Assembly (NCBI GenBank): GCA_002840275.1
Contig: PHAB01000001.1
Span: forward strand, 124,001-188,000
Direction of reading: 5' to 3'
Source: Firmicutes bacterium HGW-Firmicutes-14
Lineage (GTDB): Bacteria; Bacillota; Thermincolia; Thermincolales; UBA2595
DNA length: 64,000 nt
Of the stretch, positions 27,394 to 38,269 are shown one piece after another. The notes below the pieces were generated by a model. The model was not told the DNA's origin and made no database searches. It saw only the letters and a list, made by a program, of their open reading frames with translations. The position numbers and the translations under genes were made by a program. Numbering within the stretch: the stretch's first letter is position 1; the number at the start of each line of letters is the position of its first letter.

Positions 27394-27458
27394 GACGCCA
27401 CTTTTATTCCATTTATTACAGGAAGTTAGTGGCGGTTAGCCACAGGATAAAAGGCGTC
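27394..27458 (+). other. structured leader before the second small CBM gene
   Basis: A base stem GACGCC (27394-27399) with GGCGTC (27453-27458) is extended by TTTTAT/ATAAAA-type pairing and topped by GTGGC (27429-27433) with GCCAC (27439-27443). No T-run follows. It starts exactly after the stop of the 45-residue frame and ends about 35 nt before the ribosome site of the CBM gene. No known riboswitch class recognised. Confidence 0.45.
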
Positions 27459-27505
27459 AATCACGGGAACACTAGGCACTGAAAATTATTTTGGAGGTGC
27501 TGTAT

Positions 27506-27838
27506 ATGGTATTCTTAAAATCCCATCACGGAGAAGGCGATTATGAACCACATACCGGTATCAAGGCAGAACCCATAAGTGCTGACGGGAAAAATATCAA
27601 GATTGTTTACAATGGCCTTCTGGCCAAATCAGGAGCGGACCAAGTCTTAATGCGCGCCGGTTTTGGCACTCGCAACAGCTGGAATGATGTTTATGATCAT
27701 CACATGAGCAGGACTGTCCGGGGATGGGAATCGCCAGATCTTCACATGAATGACCGGCAGCTTAATTTCTGTTTTAAAGACAGCGCCGGCAACTGGGATA
27801 ATAACAATGGCGAAAACTGGAGTTATCTGATTGATTAA
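27506..27838 (+). CDS. small stand-alone carbohydrate-binding (CBM25-like) protein, paralogue
   Basis: A 110-residue single-domain protein similar along its whole length to the product of 6417-6764: IKIVYNGLLAKSGADQVLMR, a GWES turn, and NFCFKDSAGNWDNNNGENWS at the C-terminus. I chose the ATG at 27506, which has GGAGGT 7-8 nt upstream; the TTG at 27491 lies ahead of that site. No signal peptide. Probably binds alpha-glucan, judged from the CBM25/53-like fold and the first copy's position by glucan genes. Confidence 0.75.
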   Translation: MVFLKSHHGEGDYEPHTGIKAEPISADGKNIKIVYNGLLAKSGADQVLMRAGFGTRNSWNDVYDHHMSRTVRGWESPDLHMNDRQLNFCFKDSAGNWDNNNGENWSYLID

Positions 27839-27840
27839 TC

Positions 27841-27885
27841 AAGAAGCAGGAGAGGATCCATATTTGGGATACTCCCCTGCTTCTT
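27841..27885. repeat. hairpin between convergent CBM gene and ligA
   Basis: A perfect 10-bp stem, AAGAAGCAGG (27841-27850) with CCTGCTTCTT (27876-27885), contains further partial pairing. It lacks a T-run on either strand but sits just after the CBM stop codon, so it may serve as a weak terminator or mRNA end. Confidence 0.55.
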
Positions 27886-27960
27886 AACGAAGTACGCACT
27901 AAAACCAGGAAGGACTTTAACGATATCGTCAGTTACAACAAAATATTAAACGGTAAATTT

Positions 27961-30142
<2,182 letters not shown>

Positions 30143-30153
30143 ATGGGGGTCTG

Positions 30154-32388
30154 TTAATTTTTCGTCAGTGGAGCATACCTGGCGATGAGTGTCTTGATCC
30201 CCCGGCCTGGGAATGCAACACTTATCTCAGCATCTTCCCTTTCACCTTTCACACCGACAACAACACCCGGCCCCCATTTGGCATGGGTAACTTTATCACC
30301 CAGTCTGAAACCTCCGGCCGGAACATTGGTATTTGCCCCGCCGGGCTTCCCACGGCCTGCAGCTGCAATATCCTGTCTGCCCTGGGAACCTGCCCCCGGA
30401 AACCGCTCCCTGTGGGATTCAGTTTCACCGGGTTCCGGAACCCCCCAACCGGAAGACTCCCGCTGCAGCAAATGTTCCGGCACCTCCCTGACAAACCTCG
30501 AAGGGGCGTTGTGCATAAAGCTGCCGTAGAGGGTCCTCTGCCGGGCATTGACAAAATGAAGTTCTTCCCGGGCCCGGGTTATCCCTACATAGCACAGCCG
30601 CCGTTCTTCCTCAAGTTCTATTTCTTGTGTCAATGCCCTTGAATGCGGGAAAATACCTTCTTCCATGCCAACCATAAATACAACGGGAAATTCCAACCCC
30701 TTGGCCCCATGCATTGTCATTAGGATTACCGCATCAGCCCTGTCATCCAGGTTATCAATGTCAGTAACCAGTGATACCCCGGCCAGGAAATCTTCCAGGG
30801 AGCCTTCATCGGTGCCTGCATCATATTCAGCTGTGACACTTAGAAATTCATGGAGGTTCTCTATCCGGGTCTGAGACTCAATGTTCTTTTCAGCCTCCAG
30901 TTCTCTCATATAACCTGACTTGTCCAGGACTTCCCTGACCACAGCAGTTACCGTTAGTTCATTCTTTTTTGACCGGAGTTCTTCAATCATTTCCGTAAAC
31001 TTCTCCATTGTGCCGGCTGTCCTTGCCTGCAAACCGGGAATGTTCCCGGCCCTTTCCATTGCACTGAACCAGCCGGTGCTGTTTTCTGCAGCAAAAGCTG
31101 AAACCTTGGCCAAACTGGCATCTCCAATTCCCCTGCGGGGAACATTAATAATCCTCTGCAGGCTTAAACTGTCCAGGGGATTGGAAATTACCCGCAGGTA
31201 AGCAAGGATATCTTTAATTTCCCTGCGCTCGTAAAATCTTAGTCCACCTATGATGGTATAGGGGATATTATTCCTGACCAGGGTTTCTTCTATAACCCTG
31301 GACTGGGCATTGGTCCTGTAAAGGACAGCAAAACCACCGTAAGCCCTGTTCATGTTTTCATGGCCTTCAATGATTTTCTGTACGACATAATCGGCTTCCT
31401 GCCGCTCATCATGGGCAGTGAACAGGGAAATGGGGGACCCTTCTTTATTTTCGGTCCAAAGACGCTTCTCCTTCCGTCCGCAGTTGTTCCGGATAACCTC
31501 ATTGGCAGCCTCGAGAATCGTGCCGGTGGAACGGTAGTTTTGTTCCAGCCGGATAACCCTGGCTTCAGGATAGTCTTTCTCGAAATCTATTATGTTCCTG
31601 ATATCTGCCCCCCGGAAACGGTATATAGACTGGTCATCATCACCAACCACACATATCTCCCGGTACTTTTCCGCCAGGAGTTTTACCAGCCGGTACTGGG
31701 CATGGTTTGTATCCTGGTATTCGTCTATAAAAATGTATCTGAAGCGCTCCTGGTATTTTTCCAGCACCTCAGGATGCTGTTGAAACAATTCTACTGTCTT
31801 CATAATCAGGTCGTCAAAATCCAGTGCATTGTTTCTTTTCAGTTTATCCTGGTACAGCCTGTATACTTTAGATACGGTCTGACTGAAGTAGTCATATGCC
31901 TGTTTTTCATAATCATCTGGCCCCTGAAGGCCGTTTTTGGCCTGGCTTATCCCGGCCGCTACAGCGCGCGGCGGGAAACGCTTATCATCAATATTGAGTT
32001 CCTTAAGGCATTCCCTCACCAGGGTCTGCTGGTCAGCGCTGTCATAAATGACAAAATTGGTCTCATAACCCAGAGCGCCAATCTCCTTCCTGAGGACCCG
32101 GACACAGGCGGAATGGAATGTGCAGATCCACATGAACTCAGCTTTATGCCCGACCAGGGATTCCACCCGTTCCTTCATCTCATTGGCCGCTTTATTGGTG
32201 AAGGTTATAGCAAGTATATTATAGGGAGATACCCCTCCCCCACTCATCAGGGAAGCTATCCTGTAAGTCAGAACCCTGGTTTTACCACTGCCGGCACCTG
32301 CAAGTATCAGCAGGGGACCGGAGCAGCAACTTACCGCTTCGGCCTGTGGCTTGTTCAATTCTCCCATAACCCTGTCAGGTAAAAACAT
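30154..32388 (-). CDS. pcrA: ATP-dependent DNA helicase PcrA (UvrD/Rep family)
   Basis: A 744-residue superfamily 1A 3'-5' helicase for repair and plasmid replication. Motifs in order: Q-motif LNKPQAEAV, Walker A ILAGAGSGKTRVLTYRI, TFTNKAANEMKERV, motif II FIDEYQDTN, motif III VVGDDDQSIYRFRGAD, LEQNYRS, MTMHGAKGLEFPVVF and VGITRARE. The C-terminal domain ends in a Tudor-like RNA-polymerase-interacting segment (GDKVTHAKWGPGVVVGV). The ATG has GGAGG 8 nt upstream. It is co-directional with ligA about 190 nt downstream, a pairing seen in many Firmicutes. Confidence 0.97.
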   Translation of the reverse strand: MFLPDRVMGELNKPQAEAVSCCSGPLLILAGAGSGKTRVLTYRIASLMSGGGVSPYNILAITFTNKAANEMKERVESLVGHKAEFMWICTFHSACVRVLRKEIGALGYETNFVIYDSADQQTLVRECLKELNIDDKRFPPRAVAAGISQAKNGLQGPDDYEKQAYDYFSQTVSKVYRLYQDKLKRNNALDFDDLIMKTVELFQQHPEVLEKYQERFRYIFIDEYQDTNHAQYRLVKLLAEKYREICVVGDDDQSIYRFRGADIRNIIDFEKDYPEARVIRLEQNYRSTGTILEAANEVIRNNCGRKEKRLWTENKEGSPISLFTAHDERQEADYVVQKIIEGHENMNRAYGGFAVLYRTNAQSRVIEETLVRNNIPYTIIGGLRFYERREIKDILAYLRVISNPLDSLSLQRIINVPRRGIGDASLAKVSAFAAENSTGWFSAMERAGNIPGLQARTAGTMEKFTEMIEELRSKKNELTVTAVVREVLDKSGYMRELEAEKNIESQTRIENLHEFLSVTAEYDAGTDEGSLEDFLAGVSLVTDIDNLDDRADAVILMTMHGAKGLEFPVVFMVGMEEGIFPHSRALTQEIELEEERRLCYVGITRAREELHFVNARQRTLYGSFMHNAPSRFVREVPEHLLQRESSGWGVPEPGETESHRERFPGAGSQGRQDIAAAGRGKPGGANTNVPAGGFRLGDKVTHAKWGPGVVVGVKGEREDAEISVAFPGRGIKTLIARYAPLTKN

Positions 32389-32471
32389 GAATTTTTCCTC
32401 CAGTAATCTTAAGATTATTTCGCCATTGCCTGTAATAATCCTTGCCCAGGATTCTGTCTGATATATTTGTC

Positions 32472-32828
32472 TTAGTGTTTTATGCCCGGGATAACCAAGC
32501 TGGCAGCCAAAACCATCAATACTCCCATGGAGACAAGGGTATACCTAAAATCCTTTTCAATCAGCATAAATGAGAAAAAAACTGCAACCACTCTCAAAAA
32601 GGGGGTTAACAGCAGAACTAATATACCCAAAGTCATAAGAGCCACGGGTTCCAGGCCCACTGCCCCGGCCAGGGCCTGCCGCAGCCCCAAAACCCTTATC
32701 TCCTCCCCAGTACTTCCTTTGATCAGAAACAGAGACAACCCCGCTGTCATGAGTATTATACTCAAAGTTGAACCCCATCTGAGGACGGTCGCAATTATTC
32801 TGTTGGACTTAACTGTTTCATGTTCCAT
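32472..32828 (-). CDS. DUF1634 membrane protein
   Basis: A 118-residue protein with three predicted transmembrane helices (about residues 15-35, 58-75, 95-115), matching the DUF1634 family. Such proteins often lie directly next to a TSUP (TauE/SafE) transporter, as here, and may be an accessory subunit; that role is not proven. The gene follows the transporter by 53 nt on the same strand. Confidence 0.82.
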   Translation of the reverse strand: MEHETVKSNRIIATVLRWGSTLSIILMTAGLSLFLIKGSTGEEIRVLGLRQALAGAVGLEPVALMTLGILVLLLTPFLRVVAVFFSFMLIEKDFRYTLVSMGVLMVLAASLVIPGIKH

Positions 32829-32881
32829 ATATCTGTCTTTCAGTCTCCTGACACCTCCAGCCTCCTGACCTACAGCCTGTT

Positions 32882-33670
32882 TCAGCTTCCAAGGCCCTTG
32901 GAGAACATCTGCAGCGCTATATAAATGAATACAACCATAAATACCTTTCTCAGCATTCCGGTGGATATCCTGTCATTCATCCATGTGCCGAAAATTGCAC
33001 CCCCGAATATCCCCAGAGCAACAGGCACTGCAACAAGCGGCTCTATCCTGCCATCCAGAAAGTAGATTAGGGCACTGGCGGAAGCCGTCACTCCTATCAT
33101 AAAATTGCTGGTTGCTGCAGCTATTTTGAGGGGAACACCCATCAGGAAATACATGACCGGTATTTTAATCAGCCCGCCTCCCACACCAAGAAGGCCGGAC
33201 ATAATGCCTGCCAGTGAGGACAGCAGGACTCCCTGTGGAATATTCCTGTATTGGTCTCTGATACCGGTTCTTCCTTTGTTTTCCCCGTTTTCGGGTCCGG
33301 CTCTCTCGTCTTCACCGCCCCGGCGGTACATCGCATACGTATTATAAAATAACATGGCGGCAAAGAGCAGGTAAAGGACTTTTGGGCTAACATACCCCGC
33401 AATAACCGCCCCAGCCACAGCGCCTACAGTAGTCCCCAGTTCCAGGGTCATTCCCAGCCTGATATCAGCTTTGCCCTCACGGACATATATTATCGCAGCC
33501 CCTGTAGAAGTGGCAATAACACCAACCAGGCTTACCCCCACCGCTGTATGTATTGGCAAGTCAAACAGCATTGTAAGTACAGGAATTACTATAACGCCGC
33601 CGCCCAGGCCAAGGAGCGCCCCAAAACTGCCGGCTAAAAGCCCGGTAATGAATAAAAACAAAGTTGTCAC
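32882..33670 (-). CDS. TSUP family (TauE/SafE) membrane transporter
   Basis: A 262-residue protein with about eight transmembrane helices in two repeats, each beginning with a glycine-rich helix: GSFGALLGLGGGVIVIPVLT near the N-terminus and GIMSGLLGVGGGLIKIPVMY in the middle. TSUP proteins move sulfite, sulfonates, thiosulfate or other small anions. Substrate is not determinable here. GTG start with GAGGGAG 8 nt upstream. Followed by the DUF1634 gene as a likely two-gene operon. Confidence 0.9.
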   Translation of the reverse strand: MTTLFLFITGLLAGSFGALLGLGGGVIVIPVLTMLFDLPIHTAVGVSLVGVIATSTGAAIIYVREGKADIRLGMTLELGTTVGAVAGAVIAGYVSPKVLYLLFAAMLFYNTYAMYRRGGEDERAGPENGENKGRTGIRDQYRNIPQGVLLSSLAGIMSGLLGVGGGLIKIPVMYFLMGVPLKIAAATSNFMIGVTASASALIYFLDGRIEPLVAVPVALGIFGGAIFGTWMNDRISTGMLRKVFMVVFIYIALQMFSKGLGS

Positions 33671-33736
33671 AGATTATCTCCCTCGCTGTCCTTTTAATAA
33701 TTATAGCATACCCCGGGCACTTAATTAAAACAAAAA

Positions 33737-33751
33737 ACCCCATCAAGGGGT
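33737..33751 (-). terminator. intrinsic terminator after the HD-GYP gene
   Basis: A 5-bp stem ACCCC/GGGGT (33737-33741 with 33747-33751) is followed on the minus strand by TTTTTT, 13 nt after the HD-GYP stop codon. Confidence 0.8.
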
Positions 33752-33764
33752 CTGATTCACTGAA

Positions 33765-35381
33765 CTACTTGTTGGCCCTGCGGGCTTCAACAAATTCTTT
33801 CCCGATCATGTATGGGCTCTTGAAGGTCACGTCAGTTGCACAGTCATCATAAATACTGTAAAGTTCATCGATGGAAATCTGTAAAAATGCTTCGATACAT
33901 TCGGGACAGAACTGGGTTCCAATGCATTCCTTTAACCCATTTATAGCCACATCAACAGAAAGGGCATCCCTGTACGGCCGGCTGCTTGTCATGGCATCAA
34001 AAGCATCCGCCACGGAAAATATCCTGGCCCCCAGGGGAATCCCTTCACCGGCAAGACCGTCGGGGTAACCGTTACCATTGAACCACTCATGATGATGAAG
34101 CACAATAGGTACAGCCGGTTTTAGGAATTCAATCCTGGAAACCATATCAGCACCCAGCTGTGGATGGGTTCTCATAACAACCCATTCCTCATCTGTCAGT
34201 TTACCCGGTTTAAAGAGGATAGAATCGGGAATTCCTATCTTCCCAATATCATGAAGCAGTGAACCAAGGCGGATGTTTTCCAGTTCTGCGCCTCCCAGGC
34301 CCATATTAACAGCTATGGCTGCAGCATACCTGACTACCCTGAGGGAGTGGCCCTTTGTCCCCGCATCCCGCCTGTCCAGAAGGACAGTCAAAGCATTTAA
34401 CGTTGCGGAGAAAGTGTCTTCCAGCTGCATCAGGGCAAAACCCAGTTTGTTGTTAATTGTTTCATAGATCAGAGCGTTTTCCACAGCAGGTCCAATTCTG
34501 TCCGCAATCTCCATGAGCAGTTCTATATCCCTCTGCTTATATGCCGCGGGAACCCGGCTGCCCATATTTAAAGTCCCGATTACCGCTCCTTTACTTATTA
34601 ACGGCAGACGGAGAGCGCACCTGATACCCTGATCCAGCAGAAACCGGTCCTCGGAAAACATCTTCCCGGCAGCCAGGTCATCTTCAATTATTGGCTTACC
34701 GGTGCTTATCACCCATGCCGGGGCAGTTCCTGCTATTCCAATGGTTCTTGTTTCAAGCGGGTTATCGGCGTCTTCAGCATATACAACCAGCTTTTCCGCA
34801 TTAAAAGGGTCCGGAATACTGATGGTCAGTTTATCAAAGTTTACAATCTTTCTCAGCTTATACGCAAATTGAGGATAATAAATCTGCATATCCAACCCGG
34901 AAGCAAAGGTCAGGACTATATCGTCAATGACCTCTTTTCCCTCTGCCAGGCTTATATTCTTCAGAGCGGCGGAAGTGAGGGTCATCATAATGGAAACCAT
35001 GTCTGTCCTTCCGTGGAATCCCACCGGCAGTTCGTACAATACCAAACCGAAAGTTTCTTCGCCACACATAATGGGTATAACACACAGTTCATTTCCCCTC
35101 AGCACAGTCGGTTCACATATGCCGTCTTTGCAGTTAAAAACAGAAATCATAGTCTGGCTTTCCTTAAGGATTTCCGGTGAATCAAGGTTTATTGTCTCCC
35201 CGATTTGCGCTTTTAAGACAAAATTCCCTTCTTCAAACAGGTAAGCACTAACTCTTTTACAGCCTATAGTAAAGTGAAACACCTGAACCAGATCAGCGAG
35301 GACAATTTCTTTCCCCCATTCCCCGTGCAGAAATCGGGAAAAATCCTTTAAGGCTTTAAGGTTAAGGTAATTGTCAGGCAC
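33765..35381 (-). CDS. GAF-HD-GYP domain protein, predicted c-di-GMP phosphodiesterase
   Basis: A 538-residue signalling protein. The first 330 residues look like one or two GAF sensory modules (second with GIAGTAPAWVISTGKPIIED and GTLNMGS). The C-terminal domain is HD-GYP: GHSLRVVRYA, LLHDIGKIGIPDSIL (the HD pair), HHHEWFNGNGYPDGLAGEGI (the GYP motif) and VADAFDAMTSSRPYR. The family hydrolyses c-di-GMP. No transmembrane segment. GTG start with GGAGGG 6 nt upstream. The leader carries a c-di-GMP-I riboswitch and terminator, so the enzyme probably answers to its own substrate. Confidence 0.92.
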   Translation of the reverse strand: MPDNYLNLKALKDFSRFLHGEWGKEIVLADLVQVFHFTIGCKRVSAYLFEEGNFVLKAQIGETINLDSPEILKESQTMISVFNCKDGICEPTVLRGNELCVIPIMCGEETFGLVLYELPVGFHGRTDMVSIMMTLTSAALKNISLAEGKEVIDDIVLTFASGLDMQIYYPQFAYKLRKIVNFDKLTISIPDPFNAEKLVVYAEDADNPLETRTIGIAGTAPAWVISTGKPIIEDDLAAGKMFSEDRFLLDQGIRCALRLPLISKGAVIGTLNMGSRVPAAYKQRDIELLMEIADRIGPAVENALIYETINNKLGFALMQLEDTFSATLNALTVLLDRRDAGTKGHSLRVVRYAAAIAVNMGLGGAELENIRLGSLLHDIGKIGIPDSILFKPGKLTDEEWVVMRTHPQLGADMVSRIEFLKPAVPIVLHHHEWFNGNGYPDGLAGEGIPLGARIFSVADAFDAMTSSRPYRDALSVDVAINGLKECIGTQFCPECIEAFLQISIDELYSIYDDCATDVTFKSPYMIGKEFVEARRANK

Positions 35382-35437
35382 TGCAGACCCTCCAGTGATG
35401 TTTTGCTGCGCCTATTCGGACAAACAAACCGGGGCAT

Positions 35438-35462
35438 AAAAAACAAGCGCGCTTACCCGCTT
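35438..35462 (-). terminator. expression-platform terminator of the HD-GYP riboswitch
   Basis: A short stem AAGCG/CGCTT (35462-35458 with 35449-35445) is followed on the minus strand by GTTTTTT. A second, longer-range pairing ATAGGCGC/GCGCCTAT encloses it and may be the competing structure. Confidence 0.65.
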
Positions 35463-35499
35463 CCCGATAGGCGCACAACAAGTACGGAAAACATTTTCT

Positions 35500-35603
35500 G
35501 ATGGCCGGCAGCCCGGCAATCATGACAGGTATACCTTCCTCGTTGTAGACCCGTAGCTTTGCGTCTCCGTCTTTCGGCGGGTTTGCCCTTATTGGTAAAT
35601 AAT
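35500..35603 (-). promoter_or_regulatory. cyclic di-GMP-I (GEMM-I) riboswitch
   Basis: The minus strand reads AAGGGCAAACC, a GAAA-capped stem (CCGCCGAAAGACGG), AGACGCAAAGCTACGGGTCT, a second arm with GGTATACC, then CATGATTGCCGGGCTGCC. This matches the GEMM-I consensus blocks closely (GGGCAAACC, GAAA loop, CGCAAAGC, GGTCTA, GCCGGGCTGCC). It stands about 120 nt before the HD-GYP start, with a terminator between. Confidence 0.92.
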
Positions 35604-35726
35604 TGCCATGATATTTTTCGCCATATTTCTCCGATAATTTTTATATTTCGACAGCCTGTTTTTATTTTCCTGCCATAACAGAAAATGTTTTATTGATTTT
35701 ATAATATTTTTCGGGACGGTTGTTAA

Positions 35727-35963
35727 TCACCTCAGCAATTCATCTTTTATCCTTTGATACTCTTCCGAATCAATTTCCCCCCTGGCCAGTCGCTCTTTAA
35801 GGATGTCAAGGGGGGCAGCGGTTTTAACTGCACCTGATGAATCAGATTTCCTCAAAAGGTACATAAGACCATATACGGCAAAAATAATTACAGCAGCCAT
35901 AATAATCCAGCCAACGATCATCCATATATTCATCCCATATCCATATCCGTATCCATGCATCAT
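35727..35963 (-). CDS. small membrane protein with SHOCT domain
   Basis: A 78-residue protein: a Gly/Tyr-rich start (MMHGYGYGYGMNIWMIVGWI), one transmembrane helix (about residues 13-36), and a C-terminal SHOCT motif (LDILKERLARGEIDSEEYQR). SHOCT segments are short helical pairs of unknown function, often at the ends of small membrane proteins. GGAGGTGA lies 6 nt before the ATG. It is upstream of the HD-GYP leader on the same strand. Confidence 0.88.
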   Translation of the reverse strand: MMHGYGYGYGMNIWMIVGWIIMAAVIIFAVYGLMYLLRKSDSSGAVKTAAPLDILKERLARGEIDSEEYQRIKDELLR

Positions 35964-36040
35964 ATTAAGTCACCTCCACTTTTAGAGTAAACAAAAATTG
36001 TGATTAAAATGTGAATAAAGTATGTATTTTTTCCGAAAAA

Positions 36041-36083
36041 AAGGGCAGGCCGCTTCTTTTACCATGAAGCATTCCATGCCCTT
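36041..36083 (-). terminator. terminator of the histidine operon
   Basis: An outer stem AAGGGCA/TGCCCTT (36041-36047 with 36077-36083) with an inner GCTTC/GAAGC pairing is followed on the minus strand by TTTTTTTC. It lies 10 nt after the hisF-hisIE stop codon. Confidence 0.88.
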
Positions 36084-36092
36084 CACCGGGTG

Positions 36093-37529
36093 TTACCTTC
36101 GTTTTGCCAGTTCCCGGTATATTTCTTCCGGCAGGATATCCTGTTCTCCCAGCAAAACCATCAGGTGGTATAACAGGTCACCCACCTCGTAAATTACCTC
36201 ATCCCTGTTTCTGTTTTTAGCCCCGATAATCACTTCTGCAGTCTCTTCTCCCACTTTTTTCAGGATTTTGTCCAGCCCTTTCCTGAAAAGATATGTGGTA
36301 TAAGAGTTTTCAGGCATTTCCCTTTTCCGGCTGATAATGATGTCATAAATTTCATTAAGGATTTCTGCCGTAGCAACAGGTTCTTTACCGGCAGATTCAT
36401 TGCCGGCATCTCCTTTATCAACGGCTTGTCCGGCACCTGCCTGGTTCCCCTTCAATATCATATTATGGAAACATGTCCTGTTTCCCGTATGGCAAGCAGC
36501 ACCCTTCTGTACAACCTTTACCAGCAGGCAGTCGGCATCACAGTCGTAACTTATATCCCGGACATCCTGGTAATGCCCCGATGTGGCGCCTTTATGCCAC
36601 AATTCCTGCCTGCTCCTGCTCCAGAACCAGGTCTGACGGGTATCTACTGTCCTCAATAAAGACTCTTCGCTCATATAAGCCATCATAAGTACCTCACCGG
36701 AATCCACATCCTGGATAATGGCCGGTATCAGCCCGTTCTCATCAAATCTGAGATTCCAAATATCAAAGTCCAACCTAACAATCACCCCGTTTTGCCTGAG
36801 GTATTCCTTGGATTCGCGGATAGAATATTCCCCAAAGTGGAATATTGATGCCGCCAGGGCCGCATCAGCCCCGCCTTCCACCAATCCTTCCCGTATATGC
36901 TCCAGGTCGCCGACTCCTCCTGAGGCTATGACAGGTATATTGACCAGATCAGCCACCGCCCTGGTCAGTTCTATATCATAACCGTCTTTGGTCCCATCCC
37001 CATCCATACTGGTGAGGAGAATTTCTCCGGCCCCCAGTTCTTCTGCCTGCTTTATCCAATCCAGGGTATCAATTCCCGTGGGTGTGCGCCCCCCGTGAAT
37101 ATAGACTTCCCACTTCCCGGGTTCGGAGGTCCTCTTGGCATCAACCGCCAGGACGATACACTGGCTGCCGAACCTGGCTGCTCCTTCTGAGATAAGTTTT
37201 GGGTTCTGCACTGCGGCAGTGTTCACCGAAACCTTGTCCGCCCCGGCTGCCAGCATTATCCTAATATCCTCTATTGTCCTGATGCCGCCGCCAACTGTAA
37301 ACGGAATAAAGACCTGCTCAGCAGTCCTCCTGACCACGTCAAGCATTGTGGCCCTCCCGTCGGAAGAAGCGGTTATATCCAGGAACACCAGTTCATCGGC
37401 GCCTTCCCGGTCGTAAAATGCCGCCAGTTCTACCGGGTCACCGGCGTCCCTGAGGTCGACAAAATTCGTCCCCTTGACTACCCTTCCCCCGGTAACATCC
37501 AGGCAGGGTATTATTCTTTTAGCCAGCAT
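36093..37529 (-). CDS. hisF: HisF-HisI-HisE trifunctional fusion
   Basis: One uninterrupted 478-residue frame combining three histidine enzymes. Residues 1-252 are HisF, the cyclase of imidazole glycerol phosphate synthase ([20 protein letters not shown] with Asp11, and Asp130 in VLAVDAKR). Residues 253-360 are HisI, phosphoribosyl-AMP cyclohydrolase ([36 protein letters not shown] metal ligands). A Gly/Ala-rich linker follows, then HisE, phosphoribosyl-ATP pyrophosphatase (about 385-478; [29 protein letters not shown]). HisIE fusions are common; joining HisF in front is unusual. I chose the ATG giving MLAKRIIP. The gene is last in the operon and ends at a terminator. It pairs with the separately encoded HisH. 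Confidence 0.93.
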   Translation of the reverse strand: MLAKRIIPCLDVTGGRVVKGTNFVDLRDAGDPVELAAFYDREGADELVFLDITASSDGRATMLDVVRRTAEQVFIPFTVGGGIRTIEDIRIMLAAGADKVSVNTAAVQNPKLISEGAARFGSQCIVLAVDAKRTSEPGKWEVYIHGGRTPTGIDTLDWIKQAEELGAGEILLTSMDGDGTKDGYDIELTRAVADLVNIPVIASGGVGDLEHIREGLVEGGADAALAASIFHFGEYSIRESKEYLRQNGVIVRLDFDIWNLRFDENGLIPAIIQDVDSGEVLMMAYMSEESLLRTVDTRQTWFWSRSRQELWHKGATSGHYQDVRDISYDCDADCLLVKVVQKGAACHTGNRTCFHNMILKGNQAGAGQAVDKGDAGNESAGKEPVATAEILNEIYDIIISRKREMPENSYTTYLFRKGLDKILKKVGEETAEVIIGAKNRNRDEVIYEVGDLLYHLMVLLGEQDILPEEIYRELAKRR

Positions 37530-37540
37530 TGTTATCTCCC

Positions 37541-38269
37541 CTATTCCTGACAAATACGCAAAGCATCTTCCAAATTCAGCCGCCCGTCATACAGGGCTTT
37601 TCCGGTAATTACAGAATCTACTCCAAAAGGCTCCAGGTCTTTGACGGCCCTGATATCATCCAGACTGGAAACTCCCCCGGATGCAATTACCCGGAGACCG
37701 GTTTTTACAGCCAGTTCTTTGGTATTTTCCAGGTTTAATCCTTTAAGGGTCCCATCCCGTTTAATGTCCGTATAAATGACCCTTTGGATGCCCAGATCCT
37801 TCATTTCCAGGGCCAGGTCAGTGGATTTCCTGGTAACTGTTGAATCCCATCCATGGATAGCTGCTAACCCGTCCCTGGCATCCAGACCCAGGACAATGCG
37901 TTCCGACCCATACCTTTCACATGCCTCTTTCACCATTGACGGGTTGGAAACAGCAACCGTCCCGAGAATTACCCTGTCAACTCCCAATTTAAGATAAAGG
38001 CCAATGGTATCCATGTCTCTTATGCCCCCACCCAGCTCCACAGGTATTGACACAGCATCCAGTATACTCTTAACAGCCTCCAGGTTTTTCGGCTTCCCGG
38101 CAAAAGCGCCATCCAGGTCCACCAGGTGCAGGAACCCGGCGCCCATTCCTTCCCATTTCCGGGCCATATCGGCAGGATTGTCGGAATAAATGGTTTCATT
38201 TTCGATTTTGCCTTCCACAAGCCTTACACACTTGCCATTTCGTAAATCAATCGCAGGTATTACCAGCAT
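37541..38269 (-). CDS. hisA: ProFAR isomerase (HisA)
   Basis: A 242-residue TIM-barrel enzyme isomerising ProFAR to PRFAR. It starts [20 protein letters not shown] with the catalytic Asp8, contains the second phosphate site ([16 protein letters not shown]) and Asp in LGLDARDG. It overlaps the hisH stop by one base (TAATG) and ends 11 nt before the hisF start, so translation is coupled. Confidence 0.96.
   Translation of the reverse strand: MLVIPAIDLRNGKCVRLVEGKIENETIYSDNPADMARKWEGMGAGFLHLVDLDGAFAGKPKNLEAVKSILDAVSIPVELGGGIRDMDTIGLYLKLGVDRVILGTVAVSNPSMVKEACERYGSERIVLGLDARDGLAAIHGWDSTVTRKSTDLALEMKDLGIQRVIYTDIKRDGTLKGLNLENTKELAVKTGLRVIASGGVSSLDDIRAVKDLEPFGVDSVITGKALYDGRLNLEDALRICQE

Larger units (their letters stand above)
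35382..35726 (-). other. 345-nt leader region of the HD-GYP gene
   Basis: No gene. On the minus strand it holds, in order, an AT-rich stretch likely bearing the promoter (not resolved), the c-di-GMP-I aptamer (about 35603-35500), a terminator-type hairpin (35462-35438) nested between GCGCCTAT/ATAGGCGC arms (35474-35467 and 35415-35408), and the ribosome site. Confidence 0.75.

Noticed and set aside
30185-32382. Long plus-strand open frames opposite pcrA.
   Set aside because: They lie antisense to an intact, motif-complete helicase gene and show no recognisable domains.
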